Positions 28,072-37,569 of a DNA stretch of 64,000 nucleotides are shown in pieces. Position 1 is the stretch's first letter. Each line of letters opens with the position of its first letter. Source of the stretch: Mucilaginibacter straminoryzae (lineage in GTDB: Bacteria; Bacteroidota; Bacteroidia; Sphingobacteriales; Sphingobacteriaceae); the NCBI RefSeq assembly GCF_022953055.1, contig NZ_JALJEJ010000009.1:1-64000 (forward strand), read 5' to 3'. The notes below the pieces were generated by a model. It was given only the letters and a program-made list of their open reading frames with translations, did not search any database and was not told the DNA's origin. The position numbers were made by a program, and so were the translations under genes.

Positions 28072-28091
28072 ATTTAGACAAATGTCTAAAT
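28072..28091 (-). promoter_or_regulatory. Perfect 20-base palindromic operator upstream of the ArsR gene
   Basis: ATTTAGACA-aa-TGTCTAAAT is a perfect palindrome that ends seven bases before the regulator ATG. Position and symmetry fit autorepression by the dimeric ArsR/SdpR protein. Confidence 0.7.
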
Positions 28092-28140
28092 GTTTTGTTA
28101 CAGTGCTTTCAGAAAATAATTACCACCTGCTTAAAAAAGA

Positions 28141-28165
28141 AAAGGAGCACCAGTGATGCTCCTTT
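28141..28165 (-). terminator. Intrinsic terminator of ahcY
   Basis: Perfect 9-base arms AAAGGAGCA and TGCTCCTTT with a 7-nt loop, followed by T-rich sequence on the minus strand, 25 bases past the ahcY stop. Confidence 0.85.
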
Positions 28166-28190
28166 CAAACTCATTCAGAATAAAATGAGA

Positions 28191-29507
28191 TTAATATCTG
28201 TAATACTCCGGTTTAAACGGACCTTGTACCGTTACACCGATGTAATCTGCCTGGTGTTGGTCTAATTCTTCCAGTTCCACACCAATCTTAGCCAGGTGCA
28301 AACGTGCAACCTTTTCGTCCAGGTGTTTGGGCAAGGTGTACACCTTATTTTCGTACTGACCGCCGTTAGTCCAAAGTTCTAGTTGCGCTAAAGTTTGGTT
28401 GGTGAACGAGTTAGACATAACGAAGCTTGGGTGACCGGTAGCACAACCCAGGTTAACCAAACGGCCTTCTGCCAATACAATCACGTCTTTACCGTCGATG
28501 GTGTATTTATCTACCTGTGGTTTAATTTCAATTTTAGTGTTACCGTAGTTGTTGTTCAACCAGGCCATATCAATCTCGTTATCAAAGTGGCCGATGTTAC
28601 AAACAATCGCTTTATCCTTTAACGCGCGGAAATGTTGTTCACGTACGATATCGCAGTTACCGGTAGCAGTTACTACAATGTCAGCTTCAGGGATAGCGGT
28701 AGAAAGTTTCTTCACTTCAAAACCTTCCATGGCAGCTTGTAATGCGCAGATCGGATCAATTTCGGTAACAATTACACGCACACCTGCATTACGCAAAGAA
28801 TCTGCAGAACCTTTACCTACGTCTCCATAACCGCAAACTACGGCTACTTTACCAGCCATCATTACGTCAGTCGCACGACGGATCGCGTCAACTAAAGATT
28901 CGCGGCAACCGTATTTGTTATCGAATTTAGATTTGGTTACAGAGTCGTTAATATTGATGGCAGGAATTGGCAAGGTGCCGTTCTTCATGCGCTCATACAA
29001 ACGGTGAACACCGGTAGTGGTTTCTTCAGACAAGCCTTTTATACCGCTGATCAGTTCAGGGTATTTATCGAAAACCATATTGGTTAAATCACCACCGTCA
29101 TCCAGGATCATATTCAGCGGCTGGCGCTCTTCACCAAAGAAAAGGGTTTGTTCTATACACCAGTCAAACTCTTCTGCGTTCATCCCCTTCCAGGCATATA
29201 CAGAGATACCTGCAGCAGCAATAGCAGCAGCGGCATGGTCTTGAGTAGAAAAGATATTACAAGAAGACCAGGTAACTTCTGCACCAAGCTCAACTAAGGT
29301 TTCAATTAAAACCGCAGTTTGGATGGTCATGTGCAGACAGCCTGCAATCCGTGCGCCTTTTAATGGTTTCGAAGGGCCATATTCCGCGCGAAGCGCCATT
29401 AATCCCGGCATTTCTGCTTCGGCTAATTCAATTTCTTTTCTTCCCCATGCTGCAAGTGAAGGATCTTTCACTTTGCTTTTCACATATGTGGTTTCTACTG
29501 ATGACAT
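28191..29507 (-). CDS. ahcY: Adenosylhomocysteinase
   Basis: A 438-residue NAD-dependent enzyme that splits S-adenosylhomocysteine into adenosine and homocysteine, ending the methyl cycle. It shows [33 protein letters not shown], the NAD-binding [16 protein letters not shown] (residues about 225-240), the [11 protein letters not shown] loop, [11 protein letters not shown] and the C-terminal FKPEYYRY that completes the NAD site of the neighbouring subunit. A TACCTTTG -7-like box is on the minus strand at 29540-29533. I see no SAH riboswitch fold in the 197-base upstream gap. Confidence 0.97.
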   Translation of the reverse strand: MSSVETTYVKSKVKDPSLAAWGRKEIELAEAEMPGLMALRAEYGPSKPLKGARIAGCLHMTIQTAVLIETLVELGAEVTWSSCNIFSTQDHAAAAIAAAGISVYAWKGMNAEEFDWCIEQTLFFGEERQPLNMILDDGGDLTNMVFDKYPELISGIKGLSEETTTGVHRLYERMKNGTLPIPAININDSVTKSKFDNKYGCRESLVDAIRRATDVMMAGKVAVVCGYGDVGKGSADSLRNAGVRVIVTEIDPICALQAAMEGFEVKKLSTAIPEADIVVTATGNCDIVREQHFRALKDKAIVCNIGHFDNEIDMAWLNNNYGNTKIEIKPQVDKYTIDGKDVIVLAEGRLVNLGCATGHPSFVMSNSFTNQTLAQLELWTNGGQYENKVYTLPKHLDEKVARLHLAKIGVELEELDQHQADYIGVTVQGPFKPEYYRY

Positions 29508-29671
29508 ACTATGCTTTTTCTATTCGTAAAGGCAAAGGTAGGTAATAACTCCCTGAAAATGAAAAAGGGGCTATTTTCAACCATCTACCCAACAGAAATT
29601 AACACTACGCTGATAATTTACAATTAGGCGAGTCGATATATGCTATAGAAACAGATTCACCCCAAACAAAA

Positions 29672-29697
29672 GAGGCCATTTCTTACGAAACAGCCTC
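29672..29697 (-). terminator. Probable terminator of the M1 peptidase gene
   Basis: Arms GAGGCCATTTC and GAAACAGCCTC pair with two mismatches around a 4-nt loop, eight bases past the stop codon, followed on the minus strand by a T-rich tract. Confidence 0.65.
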
Positions 29698-29704
29698 ATC
29701 TTCC

Positions 29705-32158
29705 TTATTGCATTTCTTTGATGCCTTCTTCCGCCATTCGTGCAGAATCTGTATCATTCAGTTTCAACCGCGCTTCTTTTACTTTGCCAAGTTCACTTGC
29801 TACCGCTTTGTTATAACCGTAAACCCGGTAACGGTTACCCATTGCAATCATTTCCCGGATGCCGTTCTGGGCATCTGCCGGGTTGGTTGTTGCAGCGGTC
29901 ATCTGGGTTAGGCTTTTAAAAAGCTCGAACCTTGCTTCGCGACCGCCGTTCACATAGTGATTGTACACAAAGGGCCACTCGCTATTCTGCCCGGTTTCTG
30001 CATATATGGTAGCTATGCGTATGGTTAAAGGGCCTTCCGCCTGCGGTGCCAATTGCTTAGCATACGTGATGCCTTGTTTCTGATCTATCTGGTATATACC
30101 GCTCAGTGCCGCTGCCTCCACTGCGTATGACTGGCTGCTGACCGCATTTTTAAACAGATTTAAATTTCCTGCTGCCTTCAGTGCTGCAAGCTTATTTAAT
30201 GCAGCCGCCTGCACCAACGCACTTTTAGTTTCCTGCGCCAGCTTGGTCAATATGGGTACAGCCACATTCCTTACGTTGTCGTTATTCAAGTTCAGCAGTT
30301 TTATTGCCTCTATTTTTAGCGGGTCATACTTATCGTTTAAGGCACTGGTAACAACCATCTGCGCTTCTTTCTTCTCCTGGTGTGGAGCTAATGCTTCGAG
30401 CGCTTCGTGACGATCGAGGTAAAGCGGCCCGTTTAAATATTGATAGGCGTATTCTTCGTCGGTCTTGTTGTCAATCTTGGTACATAGCAATACTTTGTCG
30501 GCATCTACATTCACGAATTGCGGTTTCGCTGTTAATGCAAAGCTTAATGTATCGCTTTTGCTGTTCATCCAGATAGTTTTACGCTGCTTGCCAGCTTTGG
30601 TGTAGATGTCTACTTTCAAAGGCAAAACAAACGCGTCGCCTTCCTGGGTTTGCTGTAAAAATACCTTTTGTGTTTTGGCGGCATCATCCCACTGGTAGTT
30701 AATCGTCAGAATGGGATGCCCCGCGCGGTAATACCATTGGTTAAAGAACCAGTTTAAATCTTTGCCACTTGCCTCCTCTAAAGCCAGGCGCAATTGCTGG
30801 GCTTCGGCGTTTTTATAAGCATTGGTTTTAAGGTAAATGTTCAGGCCTTTGTAAAAAGCATCATTGCCCAAATAATGGCGAAGCATATTTAAGATACGGC
30901 CGCCTTTTTGGTAGGTAACTGCGTCGAACACTTCTTCCTTATCTTCATAATTAAAGCGCACTAATGGTTTGCTGTAATTATTAAGCGAGGATAAATAGGT
31001 CTCCATTGCATGGTAATTGTATTCGTTACCGGCATCCATTCCATACTTATGTTCCATCCATAGTGTCTCGCTCAGATCAGCAAAAGATTCATTAACCGTT
31101 AAGTTGCTCCAGCTCTCGGCAGTCACATAATCACCAAACCACTGGTGGAACAGTTCATGAACAATATCAATGGTACTTTCAGCGCCACCGTCTATCAGTT
31201 CGCGCTTAGTTAATTGCACCTGCTCGCCATGTAAGGTGGCCGTTGTATTCTCCATGGCGCCGCTCACATAATCGCGCACCACAATCTGCGAATACTTGTT
31301 CCATGGATAATCAACACCCAATATTTTAGAATAAAAGTCCATCACCTCTGGCGTAAAACCGAAAATATCTTTTGCATAAGGGGCATACTTAGGCTCCAGG
31401 TAATAGTTTACTTCTTTATCGCGCCATTTATCATGATAGATCCTGAAATCGCCGACGGCCATCATAAAGAGATAAGGCGAATGCGGCTTATCCATTTTCC
31501 AGGTATCGGTGCGGGTACCGTCCGTATTTCTCTTTTGCGAAACCAGTTTACCATTACTCAAGGTAACATATTTGGCAGGAACGGTCATGGTCAGTTCCTC
31601 CGTAGTTTTCTGGTTGGGTTTATCTATCGTGGGAAACCATGCCGAATTGCTTTCCGTTTCACCCTGCGTCCAGATCTGCACAGGCTTACCTTTTACGGTG
31701 CTATCCGGGTTGATAAAGTACAAACCTTTGGCATCGTTAATAGCCGCACTGCCGTGTGCAGTAAGTTCGTCCGGCTTTGAGGTATAGTCAATGTAGATGG
31801 TATAGTTCTCTGTCGAAGCGTATGTTTTGTCCAGTTTAATAGCAAGGGTTTGCTTGTCGTTTACATACTTCAACGGGATATTTTTACCATTTTTTACTAC
31901 CGCTAGTGCATGGATATCCATCCCCTTTGCATCCAGCCGGAGCGAATCAGTCGGGTAAAAGTGCGGTTTAATAGTTACCCATTCTTTGCCGTACAGGTAA
32001 CGTTTTTTGTAATCGAACCTGACATCCAGTTTGGTATGCACCAGGTCGTTGATTTTTTCGGGGGTATTTTGATAGCCGGGTAGCTGTGCAAAGGCCCCGG
32101 CATTTAAAATAAATAAGCCCACGCCGATCAGCGCAGGCACTTTAATAAATTTAAACAT
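29705..32158 (-). CDS. Exported M1-family aminopeptidase
   Basis: An 817-residue zinc peptidase with an N-terminal signal (FIKVPALIGVGLFILNAGAFA). The exopeptidase motif is in SGAMENTTATLHGEQ (about residue 300) and the zinc site HELFHQWFGD, with the third ligand in NESFADLSE about 20 residues later. Residues beyond 540 form HEAT-like helical repeats. It should trim peptides in the periplasm. Its ATG shares one base with the stop codon of the upstream amidohydrolase gene (TAATG), so the two are translationally coupled. Confidence 0.93.
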   Translation of the reverse strand: MFKFIKVPALIGVGLFILNAGAFAQLPGYQNTPEKINDLVHTKLDVRFDYKKRYLYGKEWVTIKPHFYPTDSLRLDAKGMDIHALAVVKNGKNIPLKYVNDKQTLAIKLDKTYASTENYTIYIDYTSKPDELTAHGSAAINDAKGLYFINPDSTVKGKPVQIWTQGETESNSAWFPTIDKPNQKTTEELTMTVPAKYVTLSNGKLVSQKRNTDGTRTDTWKMDKPHSPYLFMMAVGDFRIYHDKWRDKEVNYYLEPKYAPYAKDIFGFTPEVMDFYSKILGVDYPWNKYSQIVVRDYVSGAMENTTATLHGEQVQLTKRELIDGGAESTIDIVHELFHQWFGDYVTAESWSNLTVNESFADLSETLWMEHKYGMDAGNEYNYHAMETYLSSLNNYSKPLVRFNYEDKEEVFDAVTYQKGGRILNMLRHYLGNDAFYKGLNIYLKTNAYKNAEAQQLRLALEEASGKDLNWFFNQWYYRAGHPILTINYQWDDAAKTQKVFLQQTQEGDAFVLPLKVDIYTKAGKQRKTIWMNSKSDTLSFALTAKPQFVNVDADKVLLCTKIDNKTDEEYAYQYLNGPLYLDRHEALEALAPHQEKKEAQMVVTSALNDKYDPLKIEAIKLLNLNNDNVRNVAVPILTKLAQETKSALVQAAALNKLAALKAAGNLNLFKNAVSSQSYAVEAAALSGIYQIDQKQGITYAKQLAPQAEGPLTIRIATIYAETGQNSEWPFVYNHYVNGGREARFELFKSLTQMTAATTNPADAQNGIREMIAMGNRYRVYGYNKAVASELGKVKEARLKLNDTDSARMAEEGIKEMQ

Positions 32159-33438
32159 TAGTTTTTATAGATTTTTCCTTCTTTCATTACAAAACTCACC
32201 TTGCCCATTACTTTAATATCCTGTAAGGGGTCGCCGTCAACGGCGACAATATCGGCAAATTTACCTTTACTGATACTGCCCGTCTGATTGCTGATGCCTA
32301 ACAGATCGGCAGCGCTGGTAGTGGCCGCCTTGATGGCCTCCATTGCAGGCATACCCGCTTCCACCATATAACCAAACTCCATCCAGTTTTTGCCATGCGG
32401 ATAAACACCCGCATCTGTACCAAACGCAATTTTAACACCCGACTTATATGCCTTTGCAAAAGTATTTTGGATTTGCGGCCCTACTTCTAACGCTTTGCGC
32501 GCAATTACCGGCGGGAAGTAGTTTTTATTTTTGGCGGCTGTATCTGCAACAGATTTACCGGCAATGATAGTAGGCACCAGGTACGTACCATATTTCTTGG
32601 CCAGCTGCATATCTTCATCATTCATAAAAGTACCATGTTCGATGGATGTCACCCCACCCAGGATAGCCCGGCGGATACCTTCGGCACCATGTGCATGGCA
32701 GGCAACGCGCATGCCGTAATCTTTAGCGGTTTCTACCACGGCTTTGATTTCATCTATGCTGAATTGCGCGCCGGAACCATCCTCGCTCAAATCGAGCACG
32801 CCGCCTGTAGATGCGATTTTGATCAGGTTAGATCCCCTCTTAAATTGCAGGCGAACTGCTTTGATCAATTCGTCGCGGCCATCCGCAATGCCGTCTTCGG
32901 GGCCGGGCAAGTGGTTCAGTTTATCTTCACGGATACCATGGGTATCATCCATGTGGCCGCCGCTGGCAGAAATGGCCCGGCCTGCAGTATAGATACGCGG
33001 GCCATCAATAAGGCCCTGGGCGATTGCCTTACGAAGGCTGATATTCACGCCACTGCCGCCGCAATCGCGCACGGTGGTGAAACCTGCCATCAGTGTGGTC
33101 TTCGCATAAACAGCCGCACGGTAGGCAATATCTGCATCGGTGAAAGTAAAGCTCTCCTGGAAACCCGTCTTACTGGATTGGCTTTCCAAATGAACGTGGC
33201 AGTCAATCAATCCGGGCATTACTGTTTTGGTTTTCAGGTCTATGACCTTATCCCCTGCACTGCCAGAAACATAGCCTTTCTCTATCGACTCAATTTTATT
33301 ACCGTCTACCACGATGGTCATTTCGGGTATCGGCGCATTGGCTGTGCCGTCTATTAACTTTCCGCATTGGATATAGATCTTCTGTGCTGATGCGAAATGC
33401 GTAAACAAAACGAATAAAATGGGTAATATTTTTCTCAT
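32158..33438 (-). CDS. Exported amidohydrolase family protein
   Basis: A 426-residue metal-dependent hydrolase. The ATG at 33438 gives a signal peptide (MRKILPILFVLFTHFASAQ); an upstream ATG would add 18 residues before it. Metal ligands: VMPGLIDCHVHLES (HxH), the conserved Lys in NLIKIASTGG, RVACHAHGAEGI, SIEHGTFM and AFGTDAGVYPHG. The terminal GSISKGKFADIVAVDGDPL is typical of imidazolonepropionase-like or Xaa-Pro dipeptidase-type amidohydrolases. Cotranscription with the M1 peptidase suggests peptide turnover in the periplasm. Confidence 0.92.
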   Translation of the reverse strand: MRKILPILFVLFTHFASAQKIYIQCGKLIDGTANAPIPEMTIVVDGNKIESIEKGYVSGSAGDKVIDLKTKTVMPGLIDCHVHLESQSSKTGFQESFTFTDADIAYRAAVYAKTTLMAGFTTVRDCGGSGVNISLRKAIAQGLIDGPRIYTAGRAISASGGHMDDTHGIREDKLNHLPGPEDGIADGRDELIKAVRLQFKRGSNLIKIASTGGVLDLSEDGSGAQFSIDEIKAVVETAKDYGMRVACHAHGAEGIRRAILGGVTSIEHGTFMNDEDMQLAKKYGTYLVPTIIAGKSVADTAAKNKNYFPPVIARKALEVGPQIQNTFAKAYKSGVKIAFGTDAGVYPHGKNWMEFGYMVEAGMPAMEAIKAATTSAADLLGISNQTGSISKGKFADIVAVDGDPLQDIKVMGKVSFVMKEGKIYKN

Positions 33439-33666
33439 ACCGTGGAATTTGTAATGGGGTAAATAAAAGCTTTTGATGCTGTAAGATAGCATTTTCGCTA
33501 ATAATACGCCGTTTTACCGCTTTTATATTACTTAATAAAGTAATTATTGGTTAATAAGCCATTGTAAGGAATGGCTTTTGCAACAGGTATGATATCAAAA
33601 GTAAAGATTGCCCCTTCATTTTTGAAAACTAACTAAACTGTTCTAACCCCGAATAATGCTGTTATT

Positions 33667-33864
33667 ATGAATACGCTGAAGACTGTTTTAATTGCTGGTT
33701 TTCTTTTTATTGCCATTCTTTTCCTAACCAGCCCTTATGGTTATTTTCTTTATTTAAGAAATACAGCAACTGTGCTTTTAATCGGTTTGGGATTATTTGT
33801 GGTGTATGTAATACTTGTTCTTAAAATTAAAAAGCTCGGCTGGTTCGACTTTTCTAAAGGTTAA
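33667..33864 (+). CDS. Small two-helix membrane protein, tandem paralogue 1
   Basis: A 65-residue protein with two hydrophobic segments (TVLIAGFLFIAILFL and ATVLLIGLGLFVVYVILVL) separated by TSPYGYFLYLRN. It aligns along its length with the 57-residue protein at 33941 (MN-LK---AG--FI-LFL-SP-G pattern), so the two arose by duplication. The family is unknown to me. An 8-base hairpin at 33556-33577 lies upstream in the 228-base divergent gap. Confidence 0.7.
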   Translation: MNTLKTVLIAGFLFIAILFLTSPYGYFLYLRNTATVLLIGLGLFVVYVILVLKIKKLGWFDFSKG

Positions 33865-33940
33865 TTTTTAGTTTTTGATGAACTAGAGTGCCCGGCATTC
33901 AGAGATAAGTTTCAAATTCTTCATTCTAAATATTATCATC

Positions 33941-34114
33941 ATGAATTCACTAAAGGCTATACTTGCAGCAGGTTACGTATTTATCGTGGTATTGTTTCTG
34001 AGAAGCCCCTTCGGCTGGACATTTTTCCTTAATAATGTGTTGCTGTTCAGCGCCGCCGCGCTCAGCTTAGGTACTATTATTTTCCTTGCTATTTTCAAGC
34101 TTAAAAAATATTAA
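33941..34114 (+). CDS. Small two-helix membrane protein, tandem paralogue 2
   Basis: A 57-residue frame from ATG 33941 to TAA 34112-34114. It begins MNSLKAILAAGYVFIVVLFL, has RSPFGWTFFLNN between the helices, and ends IIFLAIFKLKKY. Its clear likeness to the 65-residue protein 76 bases upstream supports it as a real gene. A hairpin follows directly. Function unknown. Confidence 0.68.
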   Translation: MNSLKAILAAGYVFIVVLFLRSPFGWTFFLNNVLLFSAAALSLGTIIFLAIFKLKKY

Positions 34115-34120
34115 AAAAGA

Positions 34121-34148
34121 AAAGCCGCCTTTTTTCAAAAGCGGCCTT
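34121..34148. terminator. Terminator between convergent genes
   Basis: AAAGCCGC and GCGGCCTT pair with one bulge around a T-rich loop, with A and T tracts on either side. It serves the small-protein gene (+) and the bacilliredoxin gene (-). Confidence 0.6.
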
Positions 34149-34170
34149 GAATCTTAGTAAAAGCGAATGA

Positions 34171-34584
34171 TTAGCAATACTGGTCGAAAGCATCGATCAG
34201 GTTGTCTGCAATCATTTGCGCCGGTCGGCCTTCTATCTGATGGCGTTCGATAATGTGAACCAATTTACCATCTTTAAACAAAGCCATTGCCGGTGAAGAC
34301 GGCGGATAAGGCAGCATATAAGCACGCGCTTTATCAACAGCTTCTTTTTCCATACCGGCAAACACGGTTACCAGTTTATCGGGGTGCTTGCCATGTTGTA
34401 CAGCCATACGGGCAGCAGGGCGGGCGTTAGCTGCCGCGCAACCGCATACCGAGTTAACCATTACAAAAACAGTCCCTTCGCTTTCAATAGCCTGGGTTAC
34501 GGCTTCAGCATCTTTCAGCTCTTCGAAACCCGAGGTTGTTAATTCAGCCCGCATCGGAGCTACCAAATATTCTGGATACATCAT
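34171..34584 (-). CDS. BrxA/BrxB family bacilliredoxin
   Basis: A 137-residue thioredoxin-fold protein of the YphP/YqiW family. The active site is NSVCGCAAANARPA (CGC motif, about residue 52), with YPPSSPAMALFKDG as the cis-Pro region. In Firmicutes such proteins remove bacillithiol from mixed disulfides. Two adjacent ATG codons (34584 and 34581) start MMYPEYLVAPMRAEL; an earlier ATG would add eight residues. No bacillithiol synthesis genes are in the window. Confidence 0.9.
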   Translation of the reverse strand: MMYPEYLVAPMRAELTTSGFEELKDAEAVTQAIESEGTVFVMVNSVCGCAAANARPAARMAVQHGKHPDKLVTVFAGMEKEAVDKARAYMLPYPPSSPAMALFKDGKLVHIIERHQIEGRPAQMIADNLIDAFDQYC

Positions 34585-34720
34585 AATAGACAAAAAATTG
34601 AGTAACAAAAATAAAGTATCTGCGTTTAAATTTGCTTATCCGGCAAAATATTAACATTTTGTTGACGTTAAAACTCAGCCATTTGGCTGTTAACCCCCTA
34701 TTAAGTATTTAAACTATTGT

Positions 34721-35608
34721 ATGAATTTTGACAGAGCAGATTTTGGTGTGAGCGATGTAGTAGAGAACGACGAGCTTAGACCAAAAGTATTACAAGTTAA
34801 AGCAACCCATTTTAACGGGCTTAAACTAACCATTGCCATTGTTGTATGTTTTGCGGTTGCCATGGTTTTCACGGTTAAAAAACTAAAGCAGGAGACCGAA
34901 TGGCGGGCACAGGAGAATGCACGCCTGCAAATGCAGTTAAACAACCTTAAAAGTAAAGTTGACGAGAGTAATTACAAACTCGAGGCCATCACCGCTTCTT
35001 CTGACAGTAGCAACGTCAAAGCACTAAGCTACATCGAAGGCATCCAAGCCAAGCTGAAAAAGATTAACGATTATCTGAGCAAGCGCGGATTAAAGGGCGT
35101 TTCTTTCAGAACTGCGAATCTCGCAGCCAATAACAGTAAAAAGAATAGCAGCTTAAGTCTTTATGCTAAATATAACCGCTACCTGGAGCAACTGGTTACC
35201 AACGTAGCCATGGTGCCGATGGGATACCCGCGGTTAAGCAGTTTTACCTCGTTTTTCGGGCACCGGGGAAACCCTTTTGATTTTGGACGAAATGAGTTTC
35301 ATCCTGGTCTGGACTTCCGCGGTAAAACAGGAGATCCGGTAAAATGTACCGCAAGCGGCAGGGTTATTTTTACAGGCCGTGCGGGCGGTTATGGCAACTG
35401 TATCCGCATTCAGCATATGGATAACATCCAAACCTGGTACGGGCACCTTTCTAAAATTAATGTGCGGGTTGGCCAACAGGTAACGGTAGGGCAAGTGATC
35501 GGCAAGGTTGGCTCAACCGGCAGATCTACGGGGCCGCACCTTCATTATGAAGTACGCCGCAACGGCAAACCCGTTAATCCGTCACAATATTTGACGCTTA
35601 ACCAGTAA
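34721..35608 (+). CDS. M23 family metallopeptidase (membrane-anchored)
   Basis: A 295-residue single-pass protein: cytoplasmic N terminus, helix at about residues 34-51 (GLKLTIAIVVCFAVAMVFTV), coiled coil to about 90, then a LytM domain. Zinc ligands are in EFHPGLDFRG (HxxxD), and HLHYEVRRNG (HxH), with WYGHLSKINVRVGQQV between. All ligands are present, so it can be an active peptidoglycan DD-endopeptidase rather than an inactive activator. Confidence 0.92.
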   Translation: MNFDRADFGVSDVVENDELRPKVLQVKATHFNGLKLTIAIVVCFAVAMVFTVKKLKQETEWRAQENARLQMQLNNLKSKVDESNYKLEAITASSDSSNVKALSYIEGIQAKLKKINDYLSKRGLKGVSFRTANLAANNSKKNSSLSLYAKYNRYLEQLVTNVAMVPMGYPRLSSFTSFFGHRGNPFDFGRNEFHPGLDFRGKTGDPVKCTASGRVIFTGRAGGYGNCIRIQHMDNIQTWYGHLSKINVRVGQQVTVGQVIGKVGSTGRSTGPHLHYEVRRNGKPVNPSQYLTLNQ

Positions 35609-35626
35609 AGAAAATAATTGAAAGGG

Positions 35627-35660
35627 ACAGGCTATTTCGAAAAGGGATAGCCTGTTTTTT
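35627..35660 (+). terminator. Intrinsic terminator of the M23 peptidase gene
   Basis: Perfect 9-base arms ACAGGCTAT and ATAGCCTGT with an 11-nt loop and six T after the stem, 18 bases past the stop codon. Confidence 0.9.
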
Positions 35661-35664
35661 ATTT

Positions 35665-36456
35665 CTAAAAATCCTTGTTCAGTAATTTTTCCAGCTCGGC
35701 GAAACTGATATTCATTTTTACCCTGCCATGGCGGGCGTATGAAATTTCACCGGTTTCTTCAGACACGATGATCGCTGTAGCTTCATTATTCTCGGTTACG
35801 CCTATACCTGCCCGGTGACGTAAACCAAACTGAGGCGGCAGATCAGTATTATCCGTCAGCGGTAAAATGCAGCTGGCCGATTTTATTTTATTTCCTGCAA
35901 TAACTACCGCTCCATCGTGGAGCGGACTGGTTTTCTGAAAGATACTTTCCAGCAAACGTTTAGATATTTTACCGTCTATCACCTCGCAACTATTCTGGTA
36001 AAACTGCTCGTCGTAGTACTTTGCGAATACGATAAGTGCGCCCGTACGGGTTTGCTTTAAACTTTTGCAGGCATCAATAATTGGCTTTATACGTGCGTAG
36101 TTATTCTTTTCTGTTTCGGTTTTACCAAAAAAATACTGCCACCAGGCCCGGTTACGTTGCAGCGATGCGTTTTTGCCCACCAATAACAGGAACCGCCTGA
36201 TTTCTTGCTGAAAGACCACGATTACGGCGATGATACCTACGTTCATCAGGTTGCTGAGGATGGCGCTTAACAGGTGCATTTTATTGGAAGGGACAATAAA
36301 ATACAGCACGCAAACGATGGCCATACCAATGAATATATTGGCAGCTATAGTACCCCTGATGAGGTTGTAGAGCTGGTACATGATCAGCGCAACGATCACG
36401 ATATCCAATACCGAGAAGAAATCGAACTTGAAAGAGCTAATATTTAAACCTTGCAT
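35665..36456 (-). CDS. cdaA: Diadenylate cyclase
   Basis: A 263-residue membrane enzyme making cyclic di-AMP from two ATP. About three N-terminal helices (FSVLDIVIVALIMYQLYNLI, NIFIGMAIVCVLYFIV, LMNVGIIAVIVVF) precede the DAC domain with the active-site DGAVVIAGNKI and RHRAGIGVTENNEATAIIVS (the DGA and RHR motifs are intact). The ATG at 36456 is used; a TTG three codons earlier is possible. In many Bacteroidota dacA follows folP; here it is 23 kb away. Confidence 0.94.
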   Translation of the reverse strand: MQGLNISSFKFDFFSVLDIVIVALIMYQLYNLIRGTIAANIFIGMAIVCVLYFIVPSNKMHLLSAILSNLMNVGIIAVIVVFQQEIRRFLLLVGKNASLQRNRAWWQYFFGKTETEKNNYARIKPIIDACKSLKQTRTGALIVFAKYYDEQFYQNSCEVIDGKISKRLLESIFQKTSPLHDGAVVIAGNKIKSASCILPLTDNTDLPPQFGLRHRAGIGVTENNEATAIIVSEETGEISYARHGRVKMNISFAELEKLLNKDF

Positions 36457-36522
36457 TGTACGCAATTTACGAACATTTACCCTTTTAGCCGCACCAATTC
36501 AATACTTAAGAGCGAACAGTGT

Positions 36523-37569
36523 TTAGTGCGCTTCCGTTTTGGGAAAAATCAGCGAGGCGACCACACTGACCGCCAGAATACCCAGGATGATCAGCAGGGA
36601 AGTACTGGTTGTAATACCTACTTGCTCTGCATGTTCTCCGGCCAGCATTTTGGCGCCAATAAAGGCTAACAGCACCGCTAAACCAACCTTCAGATAATGG
36701 AACTTATCAATGATGTTCACCAGTAAAAAGAACATGGAACGCAAGCCCAGAATGGCAAAAATATTAGAGAAGAAAACGATATAGGGATCTTTGGTCACCG
36801 AAAATATCGCCGGGATAGAATCAACTGCGAATACCAGGTCCGTAACTTCTATAATCAGCAGTACCAGGAACAGTGGCGTGATCAATCGTTTTTTATTGTA
36901 CCGGACAAAAAACTTATTCCCCTCAAACTGCGGATGAACGGCAAAGTATTTTGACGCAAAACGTACTACAGGGTGATTTTGCGGGTCGATCTCATCCTCT
37001 TTGTTCCTGTTGATAAACATCATCACCCCGGTATACATCAAGAACACACCGAAGATGTACAGGATCCATTCGAAGCGGCTAATCAGCGTTGCGCCGATGA
37101 AGATGAAGAGGAACCGCATAATTACCGCACCAATAATACCCCAGATGAGCACCTTATGATAGTGGCGTTTATCTACCGCAAAAGCAGTGAAGATGAGGAT
37201 CATCACAAAGATGTTATCTACAGAAAGTGCATATTCTACAATATAGCCGGTGATAAATTCCAGCGCCAGGTTTTTACGGTAAAGCTTTAAGCTGCCTGCA
37301 AAATCATTGGCGTTAAGTTTTAACCGGTGAAGGTGCTGTTCATTAATTCGCTGTAGGGTAGCAAAATCGTCGATATGATGAAGCCTGTCGCCGAAGAAAT
37401 AAATCAGCGCGTAAAAGCCAAGCGCAAGCAACACCCAAACGGCGCTCATAATCCCGGCTTCCTTCAGGCTGATCTCCTTTTCCTTTTTATTGAACAGTCC
37501 CAGGTCAACCGCCAGCATCAGGGCAATAAAAACCAGGAAACCGGCTATAAAAAGTATTTCGCTCGACAT
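36523..37569 (-). CDS. TerC/Alx family membrane protein
   Basis: A 348-residue integral membrane protein with about nine helices. It carries the TerC signatures YVVEYALSVDNIFVMILIF (residues about 107-125, with the acidic EYxLSxDN) and IEVTDLVFAVDSIPAIF (second acidic motif). Relatives act in manganese export and tellurite resistance. The coding region abuts the polyprenyl synthase stop with no gap. Confidence 0.93.
   Translation of the reverse strand: MSSEILFIAGFLVFIALMLAVDLGLFNKKEKEISLKEAGIMSAVWVLLALGFYALIYFFGDRLHHIDDFATLQRINEQHLHRLKLNANDFAGSLKLYRKNLALEFITGYIVEYALSVDNIFVMILIFTAFAVDKRHYHKVLIWGIIGAVIMRFLFIFIGATLISRFEWILYIFGVFLMYTGVMMFINRNKEDEIDPQNHPVVRFASKYFAVHPQFEGNKFFVRYNKKRLITPLFLVLLIIEVTDLVFAVDSIPAIFSVTKDPYIVFFSNIFAILGLRSMFFLLVNIIDKFHYLKVGLAVLLAFIGAKMLAGEHAEQVGITTSTSLLIILGILAVSVVASLIFPKTEAH

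Noticed and set aside
29508..29704. S-adenosylhomocysteine riboswitch before ahcY
   Set aside because: The region was checked because of the gene, but no conserved SAH-riboswitch pairing could be recognised, and a -7 box close to the ATG leaves little leader.
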